From assembly GCA_903904765.1 (NCBI GenBank), contig CAIVEA010000570.1, positions 1-6,606 of the forward strand: DNA of 6,606 nucleotides, read 5' to 3'. Both the position numbers and the translations under genes were made by a program. The stretch's first letter is position 1. Each line of letters starts with the position of its first letter. Shown piece by piece: positions 1 through 6,606 of the stretch. Source of the DNA: an uncultured Chloroflexota bacterium (GTDB lineage: Bacteria > Chloroflexota > Anaerolineae > Aggregatilineales > Phototrophicaceae). The notes below the pieces were generated by a model that worked only from the letters and a program-made list of their open reading frames with translations, was not told the origin of the DNA and did not search any database.

Positions 1-675
1 AAAATCTGGAAACCGCTGGGACTGCATGTGTGCGATCAGCACGGGTCACTGGTGCGGGTCAATGATGCCCGCCTCGACCCCTTGTGGGCGACGGCGGCGG
101 AACTGCGATTGCCTGTTATGATTCATGTGGCTGACCCGGTGGCGTTTTTCGATCCGGTGGATGCGACCAATGAACGCTGGGAAGAATTGCACGCCCATCC
201 TGACTGGCAGTTCCCCAGCCCCCCATTTCCGCCGTTTATGGCGATTATGAACGATCTGGCGGCGCTGGTGGAGCGCCACCCGCAGACCACGTTCATCGGG
301 GCGCATGTGGGTTGCTATGCCGAGAATCTGGGGTGGGTGGGGGATTTGCTAGACCGCTGCCCGAACTTCTATGTTGACCCCAGCGCCCGTATGGGTGAAT
401 TGGGGCGGCAGCCTTACGCGGCACGGCGCTTCTTCCTGAAGTACGCCGACCGGATTCTGTTCGGCACGGATGCGGGGCCGGGGCTGGATGCCTATCGGCG
501 CTACTATCGCTTTCTCGAAACGGATGACGAATACTTCAACTACAGCACGTCACCCGTCCCTACACAAGGGCGCTGGGCGGTGTACGGGCTGTATTTGCCG
601 GACGATGTGCTAGAAAAAGTGTATTATCGTAATGCAGAGCGAGTCATCCTTGGTGCTGCGGGGGATGGTCGTTAA
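1..675 (+). CDS. Amidohydrolase-2 family metal-dependent hydrolase (5' partial)
   Basis: The frame is open from the first base, so the gene begins upstream; 224 residues are visible and end at TAA 673-675. It resembles the amidohydrolase-2 (PF04909) TIM-barrel hydrolases/decarboxylases, the family of ACMSD and gamma-resorcylate decarboxylase. Visible landmarks, counting the first complete codon as residue 1, are KIWKPLGL at 1-8, the metal-site strand IHVAD with His42, AHVG with His102, and FGTDAGP with Asp157. These fit the His, His and Asp expected on barrel strands 5, 6 and 8. The strand-1 HxH metal motif should lie outside the window. The stretch NER-WEEL followed by HP-W-F, and the end with RFLET and GRWAVYGLYLPDDVL, are typical of a subgroup annotated only as 'amidohydrolase'. 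The substrate cannot be named. No signal peptide can be judged because the N-terminus is missing. The in-frame GTG at 28 is internal, since conserved sequence precedes it. The next gene follows after 60 bases on the same strand, so co-transcription is likely. Confidence 0.85.
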   Translation, partial: KIWKPLGLHVCDQHGSLVRVNDARLDPLWATAAELRLPVMIHVADPVAFFDPVDATNERWEELHAHPDWQFPSPPFPPFMAIMNDLAALVERHPQTTFIGAHVGCYAENLGWVGDLLDRCPNFYVDPSARMGELGRQPYAARRFFLKYADRILFGTDAGPGLDAYRRYYRFLETDDEYFNYSTSPVPTQGRWAVYGLYLPDDVLEKVYYRNAERVILGAAGDGR

Positions 676-721
676 GGGTGCGCTACGCAGATTTGTCGTT
701 ACCGCTGCCGGATTAGGTGGC

Positions 722-727
722 AGGAGG
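722..727 (+). promoter_or_regulatory. Shine-Dalgarno site for the amidohydrolase-CYTH fusion gene
   Basis: A full AGGAGG consensus lies 8 bases before the ATG at 736. It fixes that start and suggests strong translation initiation. I find no convincing -35/-10 promoter pair in the 60-base gap (676-735), which agrees with read-through from the preceding amidohydrolase gene. Confidence 0.85.
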
Positions 728-735
728 CTATAAAG

Positions 736-2724
736 ATGGAAAAAGTTGATGTGATCCTGACGGGTGGCACGGTGGTCACGATGAACCGTCAGTTTGATCT
801 GCTGCCGGATGGGGCGGTGGCGATTCAGGGGGCGAAGATCGTCGCCGTCGGGACGAGCGACAGTATCGCGGCGGCGTATCAGGCAGAAAAGACAGTGGAT
901 TGCCGGGGACAGTATATCTTGCCCGGTCTGGTGAACGCGCATACGCATGTGCCGATGACGCTTCTGCGCGGGCTGGCGGACGATCTACGTTTGGATGTGT
1001 GGCTGATGGGCTATGTGATGCCTACCGAACGACATTTCGTGACCCCTGAATTTTGCCGCTTGGGGACGAGTCTGGCCTGTGCGGAGATGATTCGTAGCGG
1101 GGTGACGGCCTTCGCGGATATGTATTATTTCGAGAGCGAGGTGGCGAAGGCGACGGCGGCGGCGGGGATGCGAGGCGTGCTGGGGCAGTCCATCCTGAAG
1201 TTCCCCACGCCAGATGCGGAAACCTACGAATACAGCATGGATTATACGGCGCGGTTCATTGAGGAGTGGCGCGGGCATCCGCTAATTACGCCCGCTATTG
1301 CTCCCCATGCGCCGTATTCGACCACGCAGGATATGCTGCGGGAATGCGCGGAAATGGCGAAATCGTATGATGTCCCCATCCTGATTCATATCGCCGAAAC
1401 TAAGCTGGAACAGGATGACAGCAACGCGCTGTATGGCAAGCCGGTTGTGCCGTGGGTGAACGAGGCGAACCTGCTGGATGTGAAAGTGCTGGCAGCACAC
1501 TGCGTTCACGTCAATCCGGCGGAGATGCGGATTATGCACGAGCATGGGACAACCGTCGCGCACTGCCCGACGAGCAATTTGAAGCTGGCATCGGGCATCG
1601 CGCCCGTGATGCAAATGCTGGAACACAAGCTGACGGTGGGCATCGGCACAGATGGCCCTGCCAGCAATAACGATCTGGATATGCTGGAAGAAGTACGGTT
1701 GGCGGCCATCCTCGCTAAGACGGCGGTCAATGACCCGACGGCGCTGCCTGCGAGACAGGCGCTGCTGATGGCGACCCGCATGGGCGCGGAAGCACTGTTC
1801 ATCGGTGATGTGACGGGCAGCCTCGAAGCGGGCAAACTGGCGGATGTCATCACGATTGATGCGGATGTGGCGCATAATGTTCCGCAGTTCCAGCGCGACC
1901 AGAACGCAGTTTATTCGCGGATTGTGTACGCCAGCAAAAGCACTGATGTGCGCCATGTGCTGTGCAACGGGCAATGGCTGATGCGTGACCGGGAACTGCT
2001 GACGGTAAACGAGGCGGAGGTGCTGCGCGAGGCCAGTGCTTATGCGCGTGAGGTGGATGCTTTCCTCGCTGAACAGCAGAAAGATTTGTTGAGCAAACTG
2101 CTGGTGATCGGCGGAGTGGCGCAGAGCGAGAGCTTCGAGGTGCAGGTGAAGGCCGCGCTGGACGATACTGCTGTGCTGGATAAGCTGCTCCAGCACCCGG
2201 ATGTTCATATCCTGAAGCAGGTGCATTACCGCCAGTACGACACCTATTTCCTGTTTGAGGATGATGCTAAAGGTCGCCTGCGCTATCGTGAGGATGATCT
2301 ACTGGATGAAAAGGGCGAGGTGAAGTCGGTACGCAGCCGCCTGACGTTCACCTTGCCGACCAAAGAGCGCGAGTTCCATTCCACGATTTTGCTCTCGCAC
2401 TCGCGCTTCATCTCAGATGCGAATCGCCCGCTGCGCTTCTATCGCGAATACTTCCGCCCGATGCAAGAACGCGAGCTACAAAAAGATCGCCGCCGCTGGC
2501 ATATTCACTATCAGGGCGTGCTGTTCTACATCAATCTGGATCGCGTGTTGCAACCGGAGATGGGGCAACCGTTCCTTGAAATCAAGAGCCGCACATGGTC
2601 GCGTTCGGATGCCGAGAATAAGGCTGACCGCATTCAGGACATGCTCAAAATTCTCGGTGTTTCGGCCAGCAGCATCGTGCGCGATGAGTATCTGGAAATG
2701 AACCCTGCTGATTCGCAGGGGTAG
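736..2724 (+). CDS. MTA/SAH deaminase-like amidohydrolase fused to a C-terminal CYTH-like domain
   Basis: This is a 662-residue protein with two parts. Residues ~5-450 are a complete COG0402 amidohydrolase, the group that hydrolytically deaminates S-adenosylhomocysteine, methylthioadenosine or related purine nucleosides, in the cytoplasm. All expected catalytic positions are visible: metal ligands His69 and His71 (NAHTH), His218 (HIAET) and Asp306 (GTDGPASNN), the catalytic Glu221 and His255, and pocket residues Trp89, Glu98 and His191. The spacing follows the Thermotoga TM0936 enzyme as I recall it. Residues ~464-656 resemble a CYTH / triphosphate tunnel domain (adenylate cyclase class IV, thiamine triphosphatase): FEVQVKAAL at 467-475, YDTYF at 501-505, LRYRED at 515-520, RLTFTLP at 535-541, KEREF at 543-547, DRRRWHIHY at 584-592, NLDRV at 600-604 and FLEIKSRTW at 613-621. 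The family's ExExK signature is present as EVQVK. Ordinary COG0402 enzymes are about 400-480 residues, so the C-terminal addition is clear. The start is supported by AGGAGG 8 bases upstream. No signal peptide or membrane segment is seen. The deaminase assignment is firm to class, not to substrate; the CYTH call rests on motif pattern only. Confidence 0.88.
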   Translation: MEKVDVILTGGTVVTMNRQFDLLPDGAVAIQGAKIVAVGTSDSIAAAYQAEKTVDCRGQYILPGLVNAHTHVPMTLLRGLADDLRLDVWLMGYVMPTERHFVTPEFCRLGTSLACAEMIRSGVTAFADMYYFESEVAKATAAAGMRGVLGQSILKFPTPDAETYEYSMDYTARFIEEWRGHPLITPAIAPHAPYSTTQDMLRECAEMAKSYDVPILIHIAETKLEQDDSNALYGKPVVPWVNEANLLDVKVLAAHCVHVNPAEMRIMHEHGTTVAHCPTSNLKLASGIAPVMQMLEHKLTVGIGTDGPASNNDLDMLEEVRLAAILAKTAVNDPTALPARQALLMATRMGAEALFIGDVTGSLEAGKLADVITIDADVAHNVPQFQRDQNAVYSRIVYASKSTDVRHVLCNGQWLMRDRELLTVNEAEVLREASAYAREVDAFLAEQQKDLLSKLLVIGGVAQSESFEVQVKAALDDTAVLDKLLQHPDVHILKQVHYRQYDTYFLFEDDAKGRLRYREDDLLDEKGEVKSVRSRLTFTLPTKEREFHSTILLSHSRFISDANRPLRFYREYFRPMQERELQKDRRRWHIHYQGVLFYINLDRVLQPEMGQPFLEIKSRTWSRSDAENKADRIQDMLKILGVSASSIVRDEYLEMNPADSQG

Positions 2725-2795
2725 CCAAAACGCCAGCGCGTATGAGGGACGGTGCTTAGGCGGCCCTTTGCGAAGGCGAAAAATCGAGGTTGTAG

Positions 2796-2823
2796 GGGCT
2801 GACCGACGTGCCAGCCCTTTTTT
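2796..2823 (+). terminator. Intrinsic terminator after the fusion gene
   Basis: A GGGCTG arm (2796-2801) pairs with CAGCCC (2812-2817) across a 10-base loop, followed at once by six T residues (2818-2823). It lies 71 bases past the stop of the plus-strand gene and just before the 3' end of the convergent helicase gene. On the minus strand the same stem is followed by a T5 run only after 12 bases, so termination of the helicase transcript here would be weaker. The rest of the 121-base intergenic stretch (2725-2845) shows no gene. Confidence 0.75.
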
Positions 2824-2845
2824 GTGCAGAGGGTCTATCCGCCGC

Positions 2846-5659
2846 CTAGCGATCATCCAGTTCGTCGTGGTAGCCCGTGCGCCCGTGATAGCAGTTGTCG
2901 CAAATGCTAAAGCGGTGGTGCAGCGGCAGTGGTTCGCCGCAACTGGTACAGCGGCGCATGGTGTTGATGCGCCGCAGCAGCGCACCGTCAATTTGGAGCG
3001 ACCATTCAGTACGCATCTGGCGCACATCGTTGGCATAGGGCGCGAAGGCGCTGAATTCCAATCGCTGCGACAGCCACAGGTAAATATCGGCACAGGCCAC
3101 CGAGTATTCGATGCTGTCTAGTTCAATGGTATTGGTGATTTGCCTCGGTGCGACGGGCGGGAACGGTAGCGATTTGTCGGTCAGGATGGCGCGGGTGCAT
3201 TGATACCAGTAGGAACGGCTGTCCTTACGGGTGGGGGCGTTCACCAACTTGAGCGCCGCTGCCAGCCCCAACAATTTCACTTCGCGCTCGGTGAGCATGC
3301 TCGCCAACTCGATGCGTTCGCTCATGTCGGCGGTCTGGATCGCGCCGCGCAGCGAATCCGGGATGGATTGCAGCGAAGCCCACTGGCGCAGTTTGTCCGA
3401 GAGTGTGCCGGGGATGAGTTCGAGGTCTTCGACGGTGGGGGCGACGCGGGCATGGGTGAGGATAGCCGCCGGTTCGTAGTACAACTGGCGCACGATCTTT
3501 AGGTCGCGCTTGTTGGTCGCACCGATTAGCCCCGCCGTCGACAGGCCGAAGCGTCCGGCGCGCCCGCCGATTTGTTGCACTTCCGAAGGCAGCAGTACCC
3601 GCGTATTGCGCCCATCATATTTTTCGACTTCGTAGAAACACACATGATCGGCAGGTAGGTTCAAACCCATACCTACCGCATCCGTTGCAACGCAGATTTC
3701 GGTCTCGCCATTGGCGAAGCGGTCAGCCTGCTTGCGGCGGACTTCGGGCGGCAGGCTGCCATAGACCACCGATACTGAGCGTTTCATGCGCTCCAGTTCG
3801 GTTTTGAGTTGCAATACCAGCTGGCGCGAGAAGGCGACGAGGATGGTGCGCGGCGGCATTTCGCTCAGCGGCCAGTGGCGTTCGGAAATCTCGATGGGGG
3901 TCAGGCGTTCGTGTTCCATCACCTGAATCGGGATGGCCGCCGAGTCCGCCATGCGCTGAATCAGGCTTTGCGCGGTCTGCGGGCCGATAATATGGATTTC
4001 TGGCGATTCAGCTTCCATCAGAGCGCGTGTCCACGCCCAGCCGCGATCCGCATCTGCCAGCATTTGCGCTTCGTCAATGATGACGCACTCGCTGCCGTCG
4101 TGGGCGTTGAACATCTCAACTGTGGCGGCGGTGATCTGTGCGCCGGGGATGGCGATATGTTCTTCGCCGGTCAGCAGGTTACAGGGGATACCGCGCTGAT
4201 TCAGCCGATCAAATATCTCGAAGGCCAACAGGCGCAACGGCGCAAGATACCAACCGCTGCCCGCGCTGACGAGGGCTTCCAGCGCGGCGTGGGTTTTGCC
4301 ACTGTTGGGCGGGCCGACGTGCAACGTGATCTGCTGGTCGGCGCGGCCTTCGTGCCGCCATGTGGGGAAGGCTGCCACCAGTCGGGCGCGGAGTTCATTC
4401 CGCTGTTCGCGCTCCATCTCACGTTCTTCTTCCATGCGCCGCTGCTGTTCGCGCCGTTCGACGCGGTTTTCCTCGACCATCTGATTGAGGAGAGTACGGT
4501 ATTCGTGGAAAGTGTCCGGCAGATCCCACTGACCACGTACTTGCCCCCATCGAGGTTCCATGGTGCGGATACCGGCTTTTTGCATCCGGCGGCGCAGGGT
4601 GGAGTCGTTCATGCCTGTGACCAGCGCAATATCGTGGATGCGGACGGTCTCGTAAGCGGTGATGTATTCGGCATATTCGGGGTTGTTTAGCGCCCCTTCG
4701 ACAGTATCCGCGGGCAGGCGCAGACGGCCTTCCGGGTCTTCAAAGGCGGCGATACGGTCTTCGCGGATGGCACGTTCGATGGTTTGCTGGCGAATGCTCA
4801 ACCGCTGTGCCGCACTGTTCAACGTATACGTCCGCGCCAGCACGCGCAATCGTGCTGTTTTGCCGTCCTTTGCGCCGGGGCGCACCACGTTCCCCGATTT
4901 TTGCAGGGCGGTTTCCCATGATCCGCTGAGGGCGGTTTCGGCGGCTTTTTGCGCGGCCGCCGGGTCGGAGCCGCCCATGCGTACCCATGTGGTCGGGCGG
5001 CCACTGGCGCTGCTTTTCATGTGGAAGGGGTGGAATTCGTCTGATTCCAGCAGTTCGGTGATGACGGCTTTGCCGAAGCGCGTATACAGATCATCCTGAC
5101 GGGCAGTTTCACCCGGTTGTTCGCGCAGGAAGGCAATCAGCTGCTCACGGGCGGGTGCGAGGCGGGTGCGGGCGGCAATGAGGCGGGCGCTGCGAATGCT
5201 GATTCGCAACGGGTCGTAAACGATGTTCTCGCTGCGGCGCAGATCGCCCGCAGTGAACAGGGTGTCCAGTAATGGCAGCATGTCCGGCGTGGGGGCAAGT
5301 TCCTCCGGGGTGGCGTAACCGGGGGTTTGAGCCAACTGCGCCCAGATGGGTTGCGAGGGATCGTCTGCGAACTCTTGCTGGCGGGCGGCGATTTGCTCAA
5401 CAATCGTCAGGCCAGATGTACTCGTTTCGGGATAGACCGGACGCGCCCATAGGACGAGTTCGCGCACTTGTTCCAGCGTCAGGCGGGTGCGGTCATACCA
5501 GTATTCGCCGTCGCGCCCGACCAACTCTCCGATCATTTGATCGCTGTTGGAACGGTCAAGACGGATGCGCTGACAGAGCAGGTCGTTGCGGAGCAAGCCT
5601 TCGGGAATGCGCTGGAGTACAGCGGCGATCAGTTCGGGTGTTGGTTCCAGTCGTGGCAT
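2846..5659 (-). CDS. SUV3-like superfamily 2 DExH helicase with N-terminal HTH segments and C-terminal zinc ribbon
   Basis: This is a 937-residue ATP-dependent helicase that resembles the mitochondrial RNA helicase SUV3 (SUPV3L1), which works in RNA degradation. Numbering is from the ATG at 5659. Helicase motifs are Walker A GPPNSGKT at 449-456 (Lys455), APLRLLA at 473-479, LLTGEE near 495-500, motif II DEAQ at 529-532, RGWAWTRALM near 539-548, ILVAFSR near 606-612, ATDAVGMGLNLP at 658-669 and QQIGGRAGRFG at 695-705. The RGWAWTRAL and LAPLRLLA strings are characteristic of the SUV3 group. Before the core lies a ~430-residue extension: a possible winged helix near 170-230, two excisionase/MerR-like helix-turn-helix segments at ~271-322 (AAQRLSIRQQTIERAI) and ~333-390 (IALVTGMNDSTLRRRM), then a charged coiled coil at ~392-431. 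The C-terminus carries Cys904, Cys907, Cys920 and Cys923 in a CxxC-x12-CxxC zinc ribbon. A TTG at 5668 would add three residues; I prefer ATG 5659, although neither has a good Shine-Dalgarno site. The gene follows lysA by 21 bases, probably in one transcript. The nucleic acid substrate is unknown; a DNA or RNA role is inferred. Confidence 0.88.
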   Translation of the reverse strand: MPRLEPTPELIAAVLQRIPEGLLRNDLLCQRIRLDRSNSDQMIGELVGRDGEYWYDRTRLTLEQVRELVLWARPVYPETSTSGLTIVEQIAARQQEFADDPSQPIWAQLAQTPGYATPEELAPTPDMLPLLDTLFTAGDLRRSENIVYDPLRISIRSARLIAARTRLAPAREQLIAFLREQPGETARQDDLYTRFGKAVITELLESDEFHPFHMKSSASGRPTTWVRMGGSDPAAAQKAAETALSGSWETALQKSGNVVRPGAKDGKTARLRVLARTYTLNSAAQRLSIRQQTIERAIREDRIAAFEDPEGRLRLPADTVEGALNNPEYAEYITAYETVRIHDIALVTGMNDSTLRRRMQKAGIRTMEPRWGQVRGQWDLPDTFHEYRTLLNQMVEENRVERREQQRRMEEEREMEREQRNELRARLVAAFPTWRHEGRADQQITLHVGPPNSGKTHAALEALVSAGSGWYLAPLRLLAFEIFDRLNQRGIPCNLLTGEEHIAIPGAQITAATVEMFNAHDGSECVIIDEAQMLADADRGWAWTRALMEAESPEIHIIGPQTAQSLIQRMADSAAIPIQVMEHERLTPIEISERHWPLSEMPPRTILVAFSRQLVLQLKTELERMKRSVSVVYGSLPPEVRRKQADRFANGETEICVATDAVGMGLNLPADHVCFYEVEKYDGRNTRVLLPSEVQQIGGRAGRFGLSTAGLIGATNKRDLKIVRQLYYEPAAILTHARVAPTVEDLELIPGTLSDKLRQWASLQSIPDSLRGAIQTADMSERIELASMLTEREVKLLGLAAALKLVNAPTRKDSRSYWYQCTRAILTDKSLPFPPVAPRQITNTIELDSIEYSVACADIYLWLSQRLEFSAFAPYANDVRQMRTEWSLQIDGALLRRINTMRRCTSCGEPLPLHHRFSICDNCYHGRTGYHDELDDR

Positions 5660-5680
5660 GAGGTTCAAACCGTTTCGGAA

Positions 5681-6606
5681 TTAGGGATTCGGGTGGAATG
5701 GCATAGGCTCACAATCGAGCGTGGTGAAGTAATCATCCAGTGTTTCGGCGCGGCGGATGCGCTCCACCTGTCCGTCCTGTCGCAATAGAAGCTCCTGCGG
5801 ACGCAATCGCCCATTATAGTTGAAGCCCATCGCGTGACCGTGCGCCCCGGTGTCGTGGATGATGAGTAAATCTCCTTCTTCGATGGGGGGCAGGGGGCGC
5901 TGTATGGCAAACTTGTCGTTATTCTCGCAGAGTGAACCCACGATGTCCACCGTTTGAAGGTTGCCGCCTGTTTTGCCGAACACATCAATATGGTGATATG
6001 CGCCGTACATGCCGGGGCGCATGAGCGCGGACATGGACGCATCCACGCCGACATAGTGGCGGTAGGTGTGTTTGTGGTTGATGGCGCGGGTGACAAGGAC
6101 ACCGTGCGGGCCGGTGATGTAGCGCCCGCTTTCGGTGTACAGCGCGGGGGATGTGCCGTGCTGGTCGCGGAAGGCGGCTAACAGGGCATTGGCTTGGCTA
6201 CCGAGCGCACGAATGTCCAGCGGCGGGTCTTCAGGGCGGTAAGGGATGCCTAACCCGCCGCCGATGTTGATGAAATCGAAACGCAGCCCCAGTTCGGCCT
6301 GCACGTCAGCAGCCAGCGCCAGCAGCATACGGGTGGTTTCGACCATCGAACGGTAGTCGCGCTCGTTGGAAACGATCATGGCATGCAGGCCGAAGTGCTG
6401 GATGCCGAACGCTTGCGCCTGACGGTAAGCGGGTAGAATCTGCTCGTGGCTGAGGCCAAACTTGGCTTCGGCGGGGTTGCCGATGATGGTGTTCCCGCTG
6501 CGGCGTGTGCCGGGGTTGTAGCGGAAGCTGAGGCACTCGGGGATGCGCGGAAGCTTGCCGAGCAGCGACACATCATCGAGATTCAGAATGCAGCCACCGT
6601 CCGCAA
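5681..6606 (-). CDS. lysA: Diaminopimelate decarboxylase (5' partial)
   Basis: This PLP-dependent enzyme converts meso-diaminopimelate to L-lysine, the last step of lysine biosynthesis, in the cytoplasm. The frame is open to the window's right edge; about 307 residues are visible of the usual ~420, so roughly the first 110, including the PLP-binding lysine, are missing. Reading begins with ADGGCILNLDDVSLL and runs through GNPAEAKFGL, FGLHAMIVSNE, the phosphate-binding GGGLGIPY, ESGRYITGP, the SLCENNDKFA motif with the active-site cysteine contributed to the partner subunit, and DTGAHGHAMGFNYNGRLRP, which contains the conserved Tyr near the PLP. CENND replaces the more common CESSD/CETGD, and marks a subtype I recall from several bacterial phyla. 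The GTG at 6571 is internal, since conserved sequence precedes it. The gene ends with TAA at 5683-5681, and the helicase gene starts about 21 bases later on the same strand. Other fold-III decarboxylases (carboxynorspermidine, arginine) fit the motifs less well. Confidence 0.88.
   Translation of the reverse strand, partial: ADGGCILNLDDVSLLGKLPRIPECLSFRYNPGTRRSGNTIIGNPAEAKFGLSHEQILPAYRQAQAFGIQHFGLHAMIVSNERDYRSMVETTRMLLALAADVQAELGLRFDFINIGGGLGIPYRPEDPPLDIRALGSQANALLAAFRDQHGTSPALYTESGRYITGPHGVLVTRAINHKHTYRHYVGVDASMSALMRPGMYGAYHHIDVFGKTGGNLQTVDIVGSLCENNDKFAIQRPLPPIEEGDLLIIHDTGAHGHAMGFNYNGRLRPQELLLRQDGQVERIRRAETLDDYFTTLDCEPMPFHPNP

Noticed and set aside
729..734. TATAAA just before the fusion gene start, a possible -10 box
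   Set aside because: It sits between the Shine-Dalgarno site and the ATG, so a transcript starting from it would lack the ribosome binding site.
1282..2226. A 314-codon open frame on the minus strand inside the fusion gene
   Set aside because: It lies fully antisense to a conserved coding sequence, its translation is rich in His, Arg and Gln with no recognisable motif, and long antisense frames are common in GC-rich genes.
2768..3121. A 117-codon plus-strand frame covering the convergent intergenic region and the helicase 3' end
   Set aside because: It runs through the intrinsic terminator and the antisense of the zinc ribbon, and its product matches nothing I recognise.
3809..4690. A 293-codon open frame on the plus strand opposite the helicase
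   Set aside because: It is antisense to the helicase core and HTH region, low in recognisable motifs and biased in composition; it is a shadow of the real gene.
5813..5818. TATAAT on the minus strand, a possible -10 box for the helicase
   Set aside because: It encodes the conserved Tyr-Asn of the NYNGRLRP motif in lysA and has no convincing -35 partner, so coincidence is the better explanation.

Overview
This is a GC-rich bacterial window with four protein-coding genes in two convergent blocks. A short intergenic region with an intrinsic terminator separates the blocks. The organism cannot be read off directly. The protein styles (a SUV3-like helicase in a bacterium, a LysA of the 'CENND' subtype, two large amidohydrolases) and the base composition would fit a Chloroflexota-type bacterium, but that is inference from general resemblance only. 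I see no mobile elements, CRISPR arrays, tRNA or rRNA genes, or phage genes.

Left block, plus strand: the window opens inside a TIM-barrel metal-dependent hydrolase of the amidohydrolase-2 family (1-675, 5' end cut off). After 60 bases and a perfect AGGAGG ribosome binding site comes a 662-residue protein (736-2724). Its first ~450 residues are a complete nucleoside-type deaminase of the MTA/SAH deaminase (COG0402) group. Its last ~200 residues look like a CYTH / triphosphate tunnel domain. This fusion is the most unusual item in the window. A GC hairpin followed by six T residues (2796-2823) probably ends this transcript.

Right block, minus strand, read from right to left: the C-terminal ~307 residues of diaminopimelate decarboxylase (lysA, 5681-6606, N-terminus outside the window) make the last enzyme of lysine biosynthesis. 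It is followed after only ~20 bases by a 937-residue SUV3-like superfamily 2 helicase (2846-5659). The helicase has an unusual architecture: a ~430-residue N-terminal extension with two excisionase-like helix-turn-helix segments and a charged coiled coil, then the helicase core, then a C-terminal four-cysteine zinc ribbon.

The two genes in each block are probably co-transcribed. I can justify no pathway joining the blocks. The deaminase acts on adenosine-type metabolites by family, lysA on lysine and cell-wall precursors, and the helicase presumably on nucleic acid. I do not see clear evidence of a multi-gene novel system. The interest lies in two unusual domain architectures.
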